NCBI RefSeq assembly: GCF_900163835.1
Contig: NZ_FUKR01000056.1
Span: 33,774-97,773 of the forward strand
Direction: 5' to 3'
Length of the DNA: 64,000 nt
Origin: Mycetocola reblochoni REB411
GTDB lineage: Bacteria; Actinomycetota; Actinomycetes; Actinomycetales; Microbacteriaceae
A model generated the notes under the pieces. The model was not told where the DNA came from. It ran no database searches and saw nothing but the letters and a program-made list of their open reading frames with translations. Both the position numbers and the translations under genes were made by a program. Positions 1-8,655 of the stretch are shown here, piece by piece. Each line of letters opens with the position of its first letter. The stretch's first letter is position 1.

Positions 1-1
1 C

Positions 2-616
2 CGCCAGGACCCCGGACCCGGCCGGGAGGGCACGCCCCTGCTCCTGCTGTTCGACGGCCAGGTCTGGGCGACCAGGGCGTCTCTGGCGACGATGCTCGAC
101 CGTGCGATCCGTGCGGGCGCCCTGCCTCCGCTGCACGTGGCGATGATCGACTCGGTCGACCCCGACCGCCGCACCGCGGAGCTCGGGGTCAGCGGCGGGA
201 TCAACGACTTCGTGCTCGACACCCTCCTTCCCCTCCTCCGGCGCGAGCTGCCGGTGAGCGCTGCGCCCGAGGCGACGGCGGTGAGCGGTCAGAGCTTCGG
301 GGGGCTGGCCGCGCTGTGGCTTCTCGGTCGCGCGCCGGAGACGGTGGGCGCGGCCATCGCGCAGTCGCCGTCGCTGTGGCGCAACGACCCCTCGCCGCTT
401 CTTCTCGACCGCTCCGCGCCGTACCGTCTGGTGCTGACCGCCGGCTGCTTCGAGGAGGAGATCGCGGAGGGCGCCGCGGGCCTCGCCGAGCGGTTGCTCG
501 CCGGAGGGGCGAAGGTGCTCTACCGTCCGGTCACCGGGGGGCACGACTGGGCGTGGTGGTCGCAGGGCCTGATCGCCGGGCTGCAGGAGCTGTACGGCCG
601 GCCCCCTCGCCGGTGA
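2..616 (+). CDS. Fes-like esterase (alpha/beta hydrolase), 5' truncated
   Basis: The reading frame is open from the window edge, so the N-terminus is missing. The visible part resembles the catalytic domain of enterochelin esterase (Fes/IroE-type): a DGQVW strand, a nucleophile elbow GQSFGG, a SPSLWR segment and a C-terminal GGHDWAWW carrying the likely catalytic histidine. Family members hydrolyse ferric siderophore esters, though many Fes-like proteins are uncharacterised esterases. No siderophore transport gene is visible downstream. The internal ATG at 92 lies inside the conserved fold and is unlikely to be the true start. The superfamily is clear; the substrate is inferred. Confidence 0.75.
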   Translation, partial: RQDPGPGREGTPLLLLFDGQVWATRASLATMLDRAIRAGALPPLHVAMIDSVDPDRRTAELGVSGGINDFVLDTLLPLLRRELPVSAAPEATAVSGQSFGGLAALWLLGRAPETVGAAIAQSPSLWRNDPSPLLLDRSAPYRLVLTAGCFEEEIAEGAAGLAERLLAGGAKVLYRPVTGGHDWAWWSQGLIAGLQELYGRPPRR

Positions 617-646
617 CGGGGCGACGTCCACGACCCGCCGCCCGGC

Positions 647-676
647 TTTACTCTCCGGCACGGTTTCACGTAAGCT
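647..676 (+). promoter_or_regulatory. Putative promoter of tRNA-Trp/secE/nusG
   Basis: TTTACT at 647-652 and TAAGCT at 671-676 are separated by 18 bp in the 164-bp gap before the tRNA. No better candidate was seen in that gap. The assignment is by eye only. Confidence 0.4.
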
Positions 677-780
677 GTCCCAGGAGTCGAAATCCGCAAC
701 GCTTGATCCGTGCCATTTTCCCTGTGAAGATCGCGGCGGCCGCGCGGGTGGAGGACTCCCCTCGGCCGGTCTCCGGCTGA

Positions 781-853
781 AGGGCGGTGGCTCAATTGGT
801 AGAGCAGCGGTCTCCAAAACCGCAGGTTGCAGGTTCGAGTCCTGTCCGCCCTG
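781..853 (+). tRNA. tRNA-Trp (CCA anticodon)
   Basis: A cloverleaf can be folded by hand. The acceptor AGGGCGG (781-787) pairs with CCGCCCT (846-852), and 853 is a G discriminator. The anticodon stem GCGGT/ACCGC (807-811, 819-823) encloses a loop CTCCAAA with anticodon CCA at 814-816. GGTTCGAGTCC forms the T-loop region. The 3' CCA is not encoded. A tRNA-Trp just before secE is a common bacterial arrangement. Confidence 0.96.
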
Positions 854-900
854 CGCGTCGACAGTGACATTCCGTGTCGGCACACGAAAGGTGTATCCAG

Positions 901-1176
901 GTGGCCCGTAAAGTTATCGACGAACCCAGCGAGGACATCGTCGCGACCGCTCAGCGCGAGCGTGCAGCACGGCGCAACCCCTTTGCGAAGATCATTCTCT
1001 TCCTCAAGCAGGTCGTTGGTGAGCTGAAGAAGGTCGTCACCCCGACCCGCAAGGAACTCGTCAACTACACCATCGTCGTGCTGGTGTTCGTTGTGATCAT
1101 GATGGCGCTGGTGTACGGACTCGATCAGCTGTTCGGCTGGCTGGCCATCATCGTCTTCGGCAACCCGTCGATCTAG
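901..1176 (+). CDS. secE: Preprotein translocase subunit SecE
   Basis: A 91-residue single-span SecE. After a basic N-terminus comes the amphipathic helix around FLKQVVGELKKVVTPTRKEL (about residues 34-53), then one hydrophobic segment (about 56-72). SecE clamps SecY in the SecYEG channel. I chose the GTG at 901 because AAAGG lies about 8 bases upstream and it gives the usual short length. An in-frame GTG at 874 would add nine residues. It lies between tRNA-Trp and nusG, its classical place. Confidence 0.95.
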   Translation: MARKVIDEPSEDIVATAQRERAARRNPFAKIILFLKQVVGELKKVVTPTRKELVNYTIVVLVFVVIMMALVYGLDQLFGWLAIIVFGNPSI

Positions 1177-1258
1177 CTCGGCGGCCCGCGAGGGCAGGGT
1201 GCGGGCGGATGCCGGGTCGGCTCCGGACGGGAATCAACTGTGAGGAATGGGAATCTAG

Positions 1259-2206
1259 GTGTCTGAGATCAATCGCGACGAGGTCGACTGGGCCACGGCT
1301 GCTGAGCAGTCCGCCGAGGACGACGAGGCCCAGGAGGGCAACATCCTGGCCGCCGAAGAGGCGTCGGTTGAGCCGGCGGAGTCCGCCGCGGTGACCGAGG
1401 AGAACCCCGAGTCCGGCCTCGATGCGGCACTGGACGCCCTCGCCGAGTCGCGTGACCCCGAGGCTGACGCCGTCGTGGACGACTCCCTCGACGTCGACGA
1501 CGCCGCCGAGGCGGAGGCCGCCGTCGAGGCGACCGAGGACGAGGACGCCGAGGAGCAGGCGATCGAGGCCGAGGACGCCCCCGAGGTCGACCCGTATGAC
1601 GCCTTCAAGGCGGAGCTGCGCGTCCTGCCGGGCAAGTGGTACGTCATCCACTCCTACGCCGGCTTCGAGCGCAAGGTCAAGGCCAACATCGAGCAGCGCA
1701 AGGGCACGCTCGACGTCGCGGACTTCATCTACCAGGTCGAGGTCCCGATGGAGGACGTCGTCGAGATCAAGAACGGCCAGCGCAAGATGGTGACGCGCGT
1801 GCGGATTCCCGGCTACGTGCTCGTGCGCATGGACCTCAACGAGGACAGCTGGTCCGTCGTCCGCCACACCCCCGGGGTGACCGGCTTCGTCGGCAACGCG
1901 CACAACCCGACGCCCCTGCGCTTCGCCGAGGCGTTCAACATGCTCAAGAGCCTCGTCGAGGTCAAGGAGCAGGCGGCGGCCAAGTCCGCCGGCGGCTCCG
2001 GCGCGCCCCAGGTCTCCCGTACGGTCACCGCCGAGGTCGACTTCGAGATCGGCGAGACCATCACGATCAAGGAGGGGTCGTTCGCGGGCCTTCCCGGGTC
2101 GATCAGCGAGATCAAGCCGGAGAGCGGCAAGCTCACCGTCCTCGTGTCGCTGTTCGAGCGCGAGACGCCCGTCGAGCTGAGCTTCGACCAGGTCACCAAG
2201 CTCTAG
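1259..2206 (+). CDS. nusG: Transcription termination/antitermination factor NusG
   Basis: A 315-residue NusG that couples RNA polymerase to Rho or the ribosome. The NGN domain begins near residue 126 ([10 protein letters not shown]) and the KOW domain lies near 262-312 ([19 protein letters not shown]). The first ~115 residues are an acidic Glu/Asp/Ala extension absent from the ~180-residue E. coli protein; such extensions are common in high-GC Gram-positives. The GTG start follows a GAGGAATGGG purine tract. Downstream rplK completes the usual order. Confidence 0.96.
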   Translation: MSEINRDEVDWATAAEQSAEDDEAQEGNILAAEEASVEPAESAAVTEENPESGLDAALDALAESRDPEADAVVDDSLDVDDAAEAEAAVEATEDEDAEEQAIEAEDAPEVDPYDAFKAELRVLPGKWYVIHSYAGFERKVKANIEQRKGTLDVADFIYQVEVPMEDVVEIKNGQRKMVTRVRIPGYVLVRMDLNEDSWSVVRHTPGVTGFVGNAHNPTPLRFAEAFNMLKSLVEVKEQAAAKSAGGSGAPQVSRTVTAEVDFEIGETITIKEGSFAGLPGSISEIKPESGKLTVLVSLFERETPVELSFDQVTKL

Positions 2207-2294
2207 ACATCCCCAAGCCACCGCGGTCCGGCTGGACGCGCGGGAGAGCCGCCGTCATCCGTCGGCGGTTCGAACCCCAGAAGAAGGAAGAAAC

Positions 2295-2726
2295 ATGGCA
2301 CCGAAGAAGAAGGTCTCAGGTCTGATTAAGCTTCAGATCCAGGCCGGCGCCGCCAACCCCGCCCCGCCGATCGGTCCGGCGCTGGGTCAGCACGGCGTCA
2401 ACATCATGGAGTTCTGCAAGGCGTACAACGCCGCGACCGAGTCGCAGCGCGGCAACGTCATCCCCGTCGAGATCACCGTGTACGAGGACCGCTCGTTCAC
2501 CTTCGTGCTCAAGACCCCTCCGGCAGCCGAGCTCATCAAGAAGGCCGCCGGCGTCGCCAAGGGCTCGTCGACGCCCCACACGGTGAAGGTCGCGAAGATC
2601 ACCCAGGCCCAGGTCCGCGAGATCGCCGAGACCAAGAAGGCCGACCTCAACGCCAACGATGTCGACGCCGCGTCGAAGATCATCGCCGGCACCGCCCGTT
2701 CCATGGGCATCACGGTCGAGGGCTGA
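2295..2726 (+). CDS. rplK: 50S ribosomal protein L11
   Basis: 143 residues, the normal L11 length. The conserved N-terminal proline-rich segment [19 protein letters not shown], which binds the GTPase-associated region of 23S rRNA with L10 and thiostrepton-type drugs, is intact. The C-terminal RNA-binding domain ends in [23 protein letters not shown] lies just before the ATG. It is followed by rplA after 70 bp. Confidence 0.98.
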
Positions 2727-2796
2727 CCTTCCCCCACTTATTCCGTGGCAGCGCCGGCCAGGCGCGATAGACCACGATCTCGAACTGGAGAATCAC

Positions 2797-3486
2797 ATGG
2801 CACAGAAGTCAAAGGCCTACCGGGCCGCGGCCGAGAAGATCTCGGACGGAAAGTTCTACACCCCCGCTGAAGCGGTCGCCCTCGCCAAGGAGACCGGCTC
2901 GGCCAAGTTCAACAGCACCGTCGAGGTCGCGCTGAAGCTCGGCGTGGACCCCCGCAAGGCGGACCAGATGGTCCGCGGTACGGTCATCCTCCCCCACGGC
3001 ACGGGCAAGACCGCTCGCGTCATCGTCTTCGCCACGGGTGCGGCGGCCGAGGCCGCCATCGCCGCGGGTGCGGACGAAGTCGGCGGCGACGAGCTCATCG
3101 CCAAGGTCGCCGACGGCTGGACCGCCTTCGACTCGGCTGTCTCGACGCCGGAGCTCATGGGCAAGGTCGGTCGTCTGGGTAAGGTCCTCGGCCCGCGCGG
3201 CCTGATGCCGAACCCCAAGACCGGCACCGTGACCCCGAACGTCGGCCAGGCCGTGTCCGACATCAAGGGCGGAAAGATCGAGTTCCGCGTCGACAAGCAC
3301 TCCAACGTGCACTTCGTCATCGGCAAGGCCGGCTTCACCGCCGAGCAGCTGAACGAGAACCTCACCGTCGCCCTGGACGAGGTTCTCCGCCTCAAGCCGT
3401 CCAGCGCGAAGGGTCGCTACGTGCAGAAGGGCGCCGTCTCGACGACCTTCGGCCCCGGCATCCCCCTCGAGGTCAACGGCCTCTGA
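2797..3486 (+). CDS. rplA: 50S ribosomal protein L1
   Basis: 229 residues, standard for L1, which forms the mobile L1 stalk near the E site. Hallmarks are the start [15 protein letters not shown], the [20 protein letters not shown] signature near the middle, and a C-terminal [15 protein letters not shown] chose the ATG at 2797, preceded by CTGGAG, over an upstream in-frame start that would run into rplK. In many genomes rplJ follows closely; here it is about 33 kb away. Confidence 0.98.
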   Translation: MAQKSKAYRAAAEKISDGKFYTPAEAVALAKETGSAKFNSTVEVALKLGVDPRKADQMVRGTVILPHGTGKTARVIVFATGAAAEAAIAAGADEVGGDELIAKVADGWTAFDSAVSTPELMGKVGRLGKVLGPRGLMPNPKTGTVTPNVGQAVSDIKGGKIEFRVDKHSNVHFVIGKAGFTAEQLNENLTVALDEVLRLKPSSAKGRYVQKGAVSTTFGPGIPLEVNGL

Positions 3487-3537
3487 CCGGCTGCGTCGAC
3501 GGCATCAGCCGTCGTCCGGCCTGACGACGCAGGTCAC

Positions 3538-3571
3538 GATGGGCCCCGCAACCTCGGTTGCGGGGCCCATC
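3538..3571 (+). terminator. Terminator after rplKA
   Basis: A perfect 16-bp stem (3538-3553 with 3556-3571) around GGGCCCCGCAACC, closed by a 2-base loop, 51 bp after the rplA stop. There is no T-tract, which is usual for high-GC actinobacterial hairpins. Confidence 0.85.
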
Positions 3572-3621
3572 GCCGTACGCCGGCGTCCGCGCCGGGCGCC
3601 GCGGCGTGCGACGATGGTGGC

Positions 3622-4359
3622 GTGCGGTTCGCAGTCGTCTCCGACATCCACGGCAACATCGATGCGCTGCGCGCCGTCGAGGCGGACATCCGCGCGGCCG
3701 GGTCGCCGCCCGTGCTCAATCTCGGCGACTCCGCCTCCGGCGGAATGGACCCCGTCGGCACCATGGAGCTGCTCATGGAGCGCGACTGGCTGACGGTGAA
3801 AGGGAACCACGACAGGGCCGTCGCCGCGACCGGCGGTACGGCCATGGACCGCCACGCCAGGGAGCTGCTCCCGGCGTCGATGGTCGCCGTTCTCGGCGCC
3901 CTCCCCGTGACCGCCGAACCGGCCGCCGGCGTGCTCGCCGTGCACGGGACCCCGGCCAGCGACACGGAGTATCTGTTGGAGGGGGAGCAGGACAGGGACG
4001 GCGCCGTCCCGGACGAGCACCGCATCGTCCGCGTGCTCGACGGCTGCGGCGGCGGGCTGGTGCTGTGCGGTCACAGCCATGTGCCGAGGGTGCTCCGCCT
4101 CACCGACGGACGCATGGTCGTGAACCCCGGGAGCGTCGGTCTGCCGCGCGCGCTCAAGCCCGGTGCCCCTCCGCCCGCCCGATACGCGCTGGTGAGCAGG
4201 GACGGGGCCGGACCGGACGGCGACTGGACCGTGCAGCTGCGGGAGGTCCGGTATGACGCCCGCGCGGCGGCGGATCGCGCCACGGCGAACGGGTTCGACC
4301 GGATCGCCGACGCCGTCCTCGGCATCACGCGTGGAGTGCGGACCCGCCAGGGGGCCTGA
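3622..4359 (+). CDS. YfcE/DevR-type metallophosphoesterase
   Basis: 245 residues with the calcineurin-like phosphoesterase motifs in order: SDIHGN (Asp8, His10), GDSASGG, KGNHDRA, VHGTP and CGHSHVPRV. These supply the two-metal site. Relatives hydrolyse phosphodiesters or phosphoproteins; the substrate here is unknown. The start is a GTG at 3622 without a ribosome-binding site, but GACGAT lies 7 bp upstream at 3610-3615, so the mRNA is probably leaderless. The gene converges on the oxidoreductase at 4384. Confidence 0.8.
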   Translation: MRFAVVSDIHGNIDALRAVEADIRAAGSPPVLNLGDSASGGMDPVGTMELLMERDWLTVKGNHDRAVAATGGTAMDRHARELLPASMVAVLGALPVTAEPAAGVLAVHGTPASDTEYLLEGEQDRDGAVPDEHRIVRVLDGCGGGLVLCGHSHVPRVLRLTDGRMVVNPGSVGLPRALKPGAPPPARYALVSRDGAGPDGDWTVQLREVRYDARAAADRATANGFDRIADAVLGITRGVRTRQGA

Positions 4360-4390
4360 CGCCTCGACGGACGGCGCCGGGCATCAGGCC
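4353..4390. terminator. Shared bidirectional hairpin containing both stop codons
   Basis: GGCCTGA (4353-4359) pairs with TCAGGCC (4384-4390). The first arm holds the plus-strand TGA and the second the minus-strand stop. An inner CGCC/GGCG stem lies between them. Confidence 0.6.
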
Positions 4391-5415
4391 TCGCCGACCG
4401 AGAGGACGACCTTGCCGCGGCTGTGCCCGCTCTCGACGTGCTCATGGGCGGCGGTCGCCTCGTCGAGCCGGTAGACGCGGTCGACGTAGGGTCGGACGCT
4501 CCCCGAGCTCATCAGCCGCCCGATCGACTCGAGCGTGTCCCCGTCGGGGGAGACCTTGTAGCCGGTGGCGCGCAGGCCGCGCGCGGCGGCGGCCTCCTCG
4601 AACCCGGTCCAGCTGTTCGTCGGCACGTTGATCAGCAGCCCGCCGGGGCGGAGGACGTCCAGCGAACGGGTGCCGGTGTCGTCGTGGACGTTGCCGACCA
4701 GGTCGATCACCACGTCGACCGGGGCGACGACGTCCTCGAAGCGTTCGGTGCGGTAGTCGACGCACTCGTCCGCACCGAGGACGCGCAGCCAGTCGTGGTT
4801 CTCGGCGGAGGCCGTCGCGATGACCTCGGCGCCGAAGTAGCGGGCGAACTGGACGGCGAAGTGGCCGACGCCTCCGGCCGCGGCGTGGATGAGGATCCGC
4901 TGCCCCCTGTGCGCCCGTGCGGTGTCCACGACCAGGCCCCAGGCGGTGAGCGCGGCCAGCGGCGTCGCGGCCGCCTCGGCGTGCGACAGCGACGCCGGCT
5001 TGGGCGCGACCGACCCGACCGGTGCGACGACGTATTCCGCGTAGCTTCCGTCGTAGCGCGGGGTCGCGGTCATGCCGAAGACCTCCGTTCCGGGGGCGAG
5101 CGGGTGCGCGGCGTAGGGCGAGCGCACCACGACGCCGGAGAAGTCGTAGCCGAGGACGGCGGGGAACGAGGTGATGTGGTCGGAGACCCCTCCGCCCGCG
5201 CGCGTCTTGCAGTCGAGCGGGTTGACGCTCGCGCAGCGGACCTGGATCAGCAGCTCGGCGTTGATCGGGCTGGGCGTGGCCACCCTCCCGGTCCGCAGCA
5301 CCGAGGCGGTGCCCGGTCCGTCGATGACCACGGCGGCCATGCTGTCGGGGACGGCGGCGGCCCTCGTGCCGATCGGATAGGTGTCCCACGCCGTGGTCAG
5401 CCGTTCGCGCACCAT
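4384..5415 (-). CDS. Quinone-oxidoreductase-type MDR dehydrogenase
   Basis: 343 residues of the medium-chain dehydrogenase/reductase superfamily. The N-terminal GroES-like fold carries the SVNPLDCKTR segment typical of the zinc-free quinone oxidoreductase branch. The NAD(P)-binding Rossmann motif is AAAGGVGHFAVQFARYFGA. Catalytic zinc cysteines are not apparent. I chose the ATG at 5415 because GGGGGAA lies just upstream; MAAVVIDGPG further in is a possible alternative start. It probably reduces quinones or enones with NADPH; the substrate is unknown. Confidence 0.8.
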   Translation of the reverse strand: MVRERLTTAWDTYPIGTRAAAVPDSMAAVVIDGPGTASVLRTGRVATPSPINAELLIQVRCASVNPLDCKTRAGGGVSDHITSFPAVLGYDFSGVVVRSPYAAHPLAPGTEVFGMTATPRYDGSYAEYVVAPVGSVAPKPASLSHAEAAATPLAALTAWGLVVDTARAHRGQRILIHAAAGGVGHFAVQFARYFGAEVIATASAENHDWLRVLGADECVDYRTERFEDVVAPVDVVIDLVGNVHDDTGTRSLDVLRPGGLLINVPTNSWTGFEEAAAARGLRATGYKVSPDGDTLESIGRLMSSGSVRPYVDRVYRLDEATAAHEHVESGHSRGKVVLSVGEA

Positions 5416-5589
5416 CGTTCCCCCTTGTCGATCGCTGAGCCGGTCGTAGACCACTCAACACGACCGATGCGTCGAACGTGTTTCACGGAGGTGACGTGTC
5501 GTGGCCGGGGCGGGCCGGGGACGCGGGGCACCGGACGGGCTGCGATAGGCTCGGGACACCCGACCCCCCCCAGCACTCCGAGGACACGC

Positions 5590-6330
5590 ATGCCCCTGCC
5601 CAGCCTCGACGGACGCGCGTTCCGTCTGCTCAGCTCCTCCAACAGCGCCGTCGACCCCGACGCCTCGAGCGTGTTCGTGTTCCACGAGCGTGCGGGCATC
5701 GTCTGGAGCGAGTACGGCGGCGACACCGTCACCGTCGGCCGCGGCGTGGGGGTGCGCGAGGGCGACACGCTGAGGGAGTGGTTCGTCCATCGCCTGGCTG
5801 CGGACGGCTCCGTCGTGTCCGGCGACAACACCAGCGAGATCGTGGGGGAGCCGGGCGCGCTCCGGCTCGTCGAGCGGTTCACGATCGACGGCGTCGACCT
5901 CGAGAGCGTCTGCGTCGAGCTCGACCCTGCCGAGCGGGCGCGGTGGGCCGACGCGCTCCTCGTCCCCGACGACGTCGCGGTGACGGCTGGCGGCGCCGCC
6001 CCGAGCCTGGACGGCCGACGCTTCGTGCTGACGTCCTCGACGGCGAGCGTCGTCGACGAGGACAGCCCGAGCACCTTCGACTACCACGAGCACGCCGGCC
6101 TCATCTGGGGCGAGTACGGGGGTGACACCGTGACCTTCGGTCGTTTCATCGGGACCAGGTCGGGTGACACGATCAGCGTCGTCTTCGCCCACGAGCTCGT
6201 CGCCGACGGCCGGGTGATCACAGGGGGAAGCGACAGCGCCGTGCGGCTGAGCGACGGGGAGCTGACCCTCGTCGAGGACTTCGTCGTCGACGGCGTCGAG
6301 CACCGCAGTGTGTGCGTGCAGGCCCGCTAG
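5590..6330 (+). CDS. Tandem-duplicated small beta-domain protein
   Basis: 246 residues made of two copies of one ~110-residue domain. Copy 1 starts PSLDGRAFRLLSSS and has SEYGGDTVTVGR; copy 2 starts PSLDGRRFVLTSSTAS and has GEYGGDTVTFGR. Each ends in a VDGV..(E/H)..SVCV segment. The unit resembles the small family often mislabelled n-acetylglutamate synthase, usually a single domain of about 110 residues. No catalytic residues are recognisable and there is no signal peptide. A TAGGCT -10-like box lies at 5546-5551. Function unknown. Confidence 0.7.
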   Translation: MPLPSLDGRAFRLLSSSNSAVDPDASSVFVFHERAGIVWSEYGGDTVTVGRGVGVREGDTLREWFVHRLAADGSVVSGDNTSEIVGEPGALRLVERFTIDGVDLESVCVELDPAERARWADALLVPDDVAVTAGGAAPSLDGRRFVLTSSTASVVDEDSPSTFDYHEHAGLIWGEYGGDTVTFGRFIGTRSGDTISVVFAHELVADGRVITGGSDSAVRLSDGELTLVEDFVVDGVEHRSVCVQAR

Positions 6331-6345
6331 CCGCCGCGGCGGCTA
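6328..6345. terminator. 18-bp palindrome spanning both stop codons
   Basis: TAGCCGCCGCGGCGGCTA is a perfect palindrome. Its first three bases are the plus-strand TAG and its last three are the complement of the minus-strand TAG. It probably acts as a compact bidirectional terminator. Confidence 0.55.
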
Positions 6346-6918
6346 CTCCGCCAGCGAGGCGCGGGACTCCGAGGCGGGGATCCACTGCGTCATGCCGAGC
6401 GTGTCGTCGTCGCCGGAGCGGTCGGGGATGTCGGAGGGCAGCACGAACGGCCGCCGCACGAGCTCGTCGAGCACGACGACGCTGACGATCGCCTTGACCG
6501 CCTCGTGCACCGCGATCACGGAGGTCGAGAAGTGGTGCACGGCGCGCACGTCCGGGGCGCGCAGCAGCAGCATCGCATCGTGTTCCCCCGTCGTGATGCA
6601 GGCGTACTCGACCTCGGGCAGCTGCCGCAGCGCGTCGCGGAACGGCTGCCACAGCCGAGGCTCGACGTTGAGGAAGACGAGCGCGCAGATGTCCAGGCCG
6701 AGCCGGGAGGGGTCAACCCGGACGCTGAAGCCGTCGATGATGCCGCGGCGCTCCATCGACTCGACGCGCTGGTACGCGTTCGCGCGGGAGATGCCGACCT
6801 GGTCGGCGAGCGCGGACATCGAGATCCGGCCGTCGGATCGCAGCACCTCGAGCATCCGGAGGTTGGTCTCGTCACGCTCGACCTCGGTCGATGCGGCGGG
6901 GTCAGAGGCGTTGGACAT
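6343..6918 (-). CDS. Lrp/AsnC-family transcriptional regulator
   Basis: 191 residues. An N-terminal winged helix-turn-helix (LRSDGRISMSALADQVGIS, then RANAYQRVESMERRGII) is followed by a RAM-type ligand domain (ALVFLNVEP to VLDELVRRPF). Lrp proteins sense amino acids or other small ligands as oligomers. I chose the ATG at 6918 because GGAG is ~8 bp upstream. It is divergent from the peptide ABC operon at 7064, with a dyad in between, so control of that operon is a reasonable inference. Confidence 0.88.
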   Translation of the reverse strand: MSNASDPAASTEVERDETNLRMLEVLRSDGRISMSALADQVGISRANAYQRVESMERRGIIDGFSVRVDPSRLGLDICALVFLNVEPRLWQPFRDALRQLPEVEYACITTGEHDAMLLLRAPDVRAVHHFSTSVIAVHEAVKAIVSVVVLDELVRRPFVLPSDIPDRSGDDDTLGMTQWIPASESRASLAE

Positions 6919-6973
6919 TCTGCTCGCTCCAGGTGCATTCGGTTCACGCTTCATCAATTTGTAACGAATCCTA

Positions 6974-6992
6974 TTGGACATTTGATGTTCAA
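6974..6992. promoter_or_regulatory. Candidate Lrp operator
   Basis: TTGGACA-N5-TGTTCAA forms a 7-bp-arm dyad with one mismatch, in the AT-richer 145-bp region between the divergent Lrp gene and the ABC operon. It is the only clear dyad I saw there. Confidence 0.5.
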
Positions 6993-7063
6993 ACGTGTCA
7001 ATCTCATGGACGTACCCCATGCGCGCCCTCGCGGCTGACGCACCTACCCGGAGGTCCCATCAC

Positions 7064-8644
7064 ATGCACATCACCCGAACCGGCACCGTGACAGCGCTCG
7101 GCGCCGTCACCGCCCTCGTCCTCGTCGGATGCTCCGGCGGAAACTCGGCGAACAACTCGTCGGGCGACTCGACGTCGCTGACCGTGAACACCTCGTTCAC
7201 CATCGAGACGGCCGACCCGGGGAACAGCTACGACCCGACGGGCAACACCGTCGCCAAGGCGCTCTACGAGACGCTCGTCGACTTCGAGGGCTCCGACGTC
7301 AGCACCCCGGTCCCCGGGCTGGCCAGCTGGACGCAGAACGACGACGCCACCGAGTTCACCTTCACCATCGCCGACGGCCGCACCTTCTCCGACGGATCCC
7401 CCGTGGAGGCGTCCGACGTGGTGTTCAGCCTGGAGCGCATCCAGGCGATGACCGAGGCGAAGCCGGCGTTCCTGCTGGAGGGCCTCAGCTTCGCCGAGGT
7501 CGACGACTCCACGGTCACCGTCAGCTCCGAGACGCCGAAGCTCGCGCTCCCCGCGCTGCTGGCCAGCCCCGCCCTCGGCATCCTCAACGCCGACGTCGTC
7601 GCCGAGCACGGCGGCAGCACCGACGGCGAAGACACCGCGCAGGAGTGGCTGGACGCCAACTCGGCCGGCTCCGGGCCGTACACGCTCGACTCGATCGACC
7701 TCACCAGCCAGATCACCCTGGCCGAGAACCCGGAGTACACCGGCGAGCACGCCCCGGGCTACAGCCGCATCGTGCTGCGCAACGTCAGCGAGAGCGCGAC
7801 GCAGCTGATCAACCTCAAGGGCGGCGACGCCGACGTGGCGCTCGACCTCAACGGCGACCAGGCCTCGGGCCTCGGCGATGGCTTCACCGTCGACTCGGTG
7901 CCGAGCGGCCAGACGATCTTCCTCCTCGTCAACCAGGACGACGAGGTCGGCGGCGTCGCCGCGAGCCCCGAGTTCGCCAGCGCCGTGCGCACCGCGATCG
8001 ACGGCGACGGGCTCCTGGAGCTCGCGGGCACCGGCTCCGTCCAGGCGACCGGCGTCATCCCTCCCGGCTACAGCGGCGCGCTGAGCGACCCGGTCGGTCA
8101 GGACCTCGACGCGACCGCCGCGGCGCTGACGGAGGCCGGCTACGACGGCGAGACCATCCGGCTGTCCTTCCCCAACGACTACCCGGTCGGCGGGGTGGAG
8201 TTCACCCCGCTCGCCGAGCGCATCCAGGACCAGCTGAAGTCGGCCGGCATCAACGTCGAGCTGGCGCCCGCGCCGTTCGCCAGCGAGCTGGACGCGTACG
8301 TCAACGGCACCGAGCAGATGGGCCTGTGGTTCTGGGCTCCCGACTACGCCGACTCGACGAACTTCCTGCCCTTCGCCCCCGGCCTCAAGGTCGGCCTGCG
8401 CGCCGGGTGGACGGCGGAGGACAACCCCGCCATCGCCGACGTCGCGGCCGAGGCCTACGCCGCCTCCAGCACCGAGGACCGTGACGCCGCGCTGAGCGAC
8501 TTCGCCGCCCAGATGCAGGAGTCGGGCCCGTTCATCCCGCTCATCGTCCCCGCGTCCAACATCGCGACGGCCGACAGCGTGACCGGCGCCGCGTACAACT
8601 CGGTGTGGACGATCGACCTGGCCGAGCTCGCCCCGGCGGAGTAG
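7064..8644 (+). CDS. ABC transporter substrate-binding lipoprotein (family 5, peptide-type)
   Basis: 526 residues. A lipoprotein signal ends in the lipobox LVLVGC near residue 23, followed by a Gly/Ser/Asn linker. The body matches family 5 extracellular solute-binding proteins: ADPGNSYDPTGNTVAKALYE, FTFTIADGRTFSDGSPV(E)ASDV and VVFSLERI. It should capture a peptide or similar solute for the adjacent permeases. GGAGG lies 10 bp before the ATG. First gene of a five-gene operon. The ligand is unknown. Confidence 0.9.
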   Translation: MHITRTGTVTALGAVTALVLVGCSGGNSANNSSGDSTSLTVNTSFTIETADPGNSYDPTGNTVAKALYETLVDFEGSDVSTPVPGLASWTQNDDATEFTFTIADGRTFSDGSPVEASDVVFSLERIQAMTEAKPAFLLEGLSFAEVDDSTVTVSSETPKLALPALLASPALGILNADVVAEHGGSTDGEDTAQEWLDANSAGSGPYTLDSIDLTSQITLAENPEYTGEHAPGYSRIVLRNVSESATQLINLKGGDADVALDLNGDQASGLGDGFTVDSVPSGQTIFLLVNQDDEVGGVAASPEFASAVRTAIDGDGLLELAGTGSVQATGVIPPGYSGALSDPVGQDLDATAAALTEAGYDGETIRLSFPNDYPVGGVEFTPLAERIQDQLKSAGINVELAPAPFASELDAYVNGTEQMGLWFWAPDYADSTNFLPFAPGLKVGLRAGWTAEDNPAIADVAAEAYAASSTEDRDAALSDFAAQMQESGPFIPLIVPASNIATADSVTGAAYNSVWTIDLAELAPAE

Positions 8645-8655
8645 CCAGAACAGCA

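Noticed and set aside
4423..5589. Long plus-strand open frame upstream of the tandem-domain gene
   Set aside because: It is antisense to the well-supported MDR oxidoreductase; only the part after the ATG at 5590 codes a real protein.
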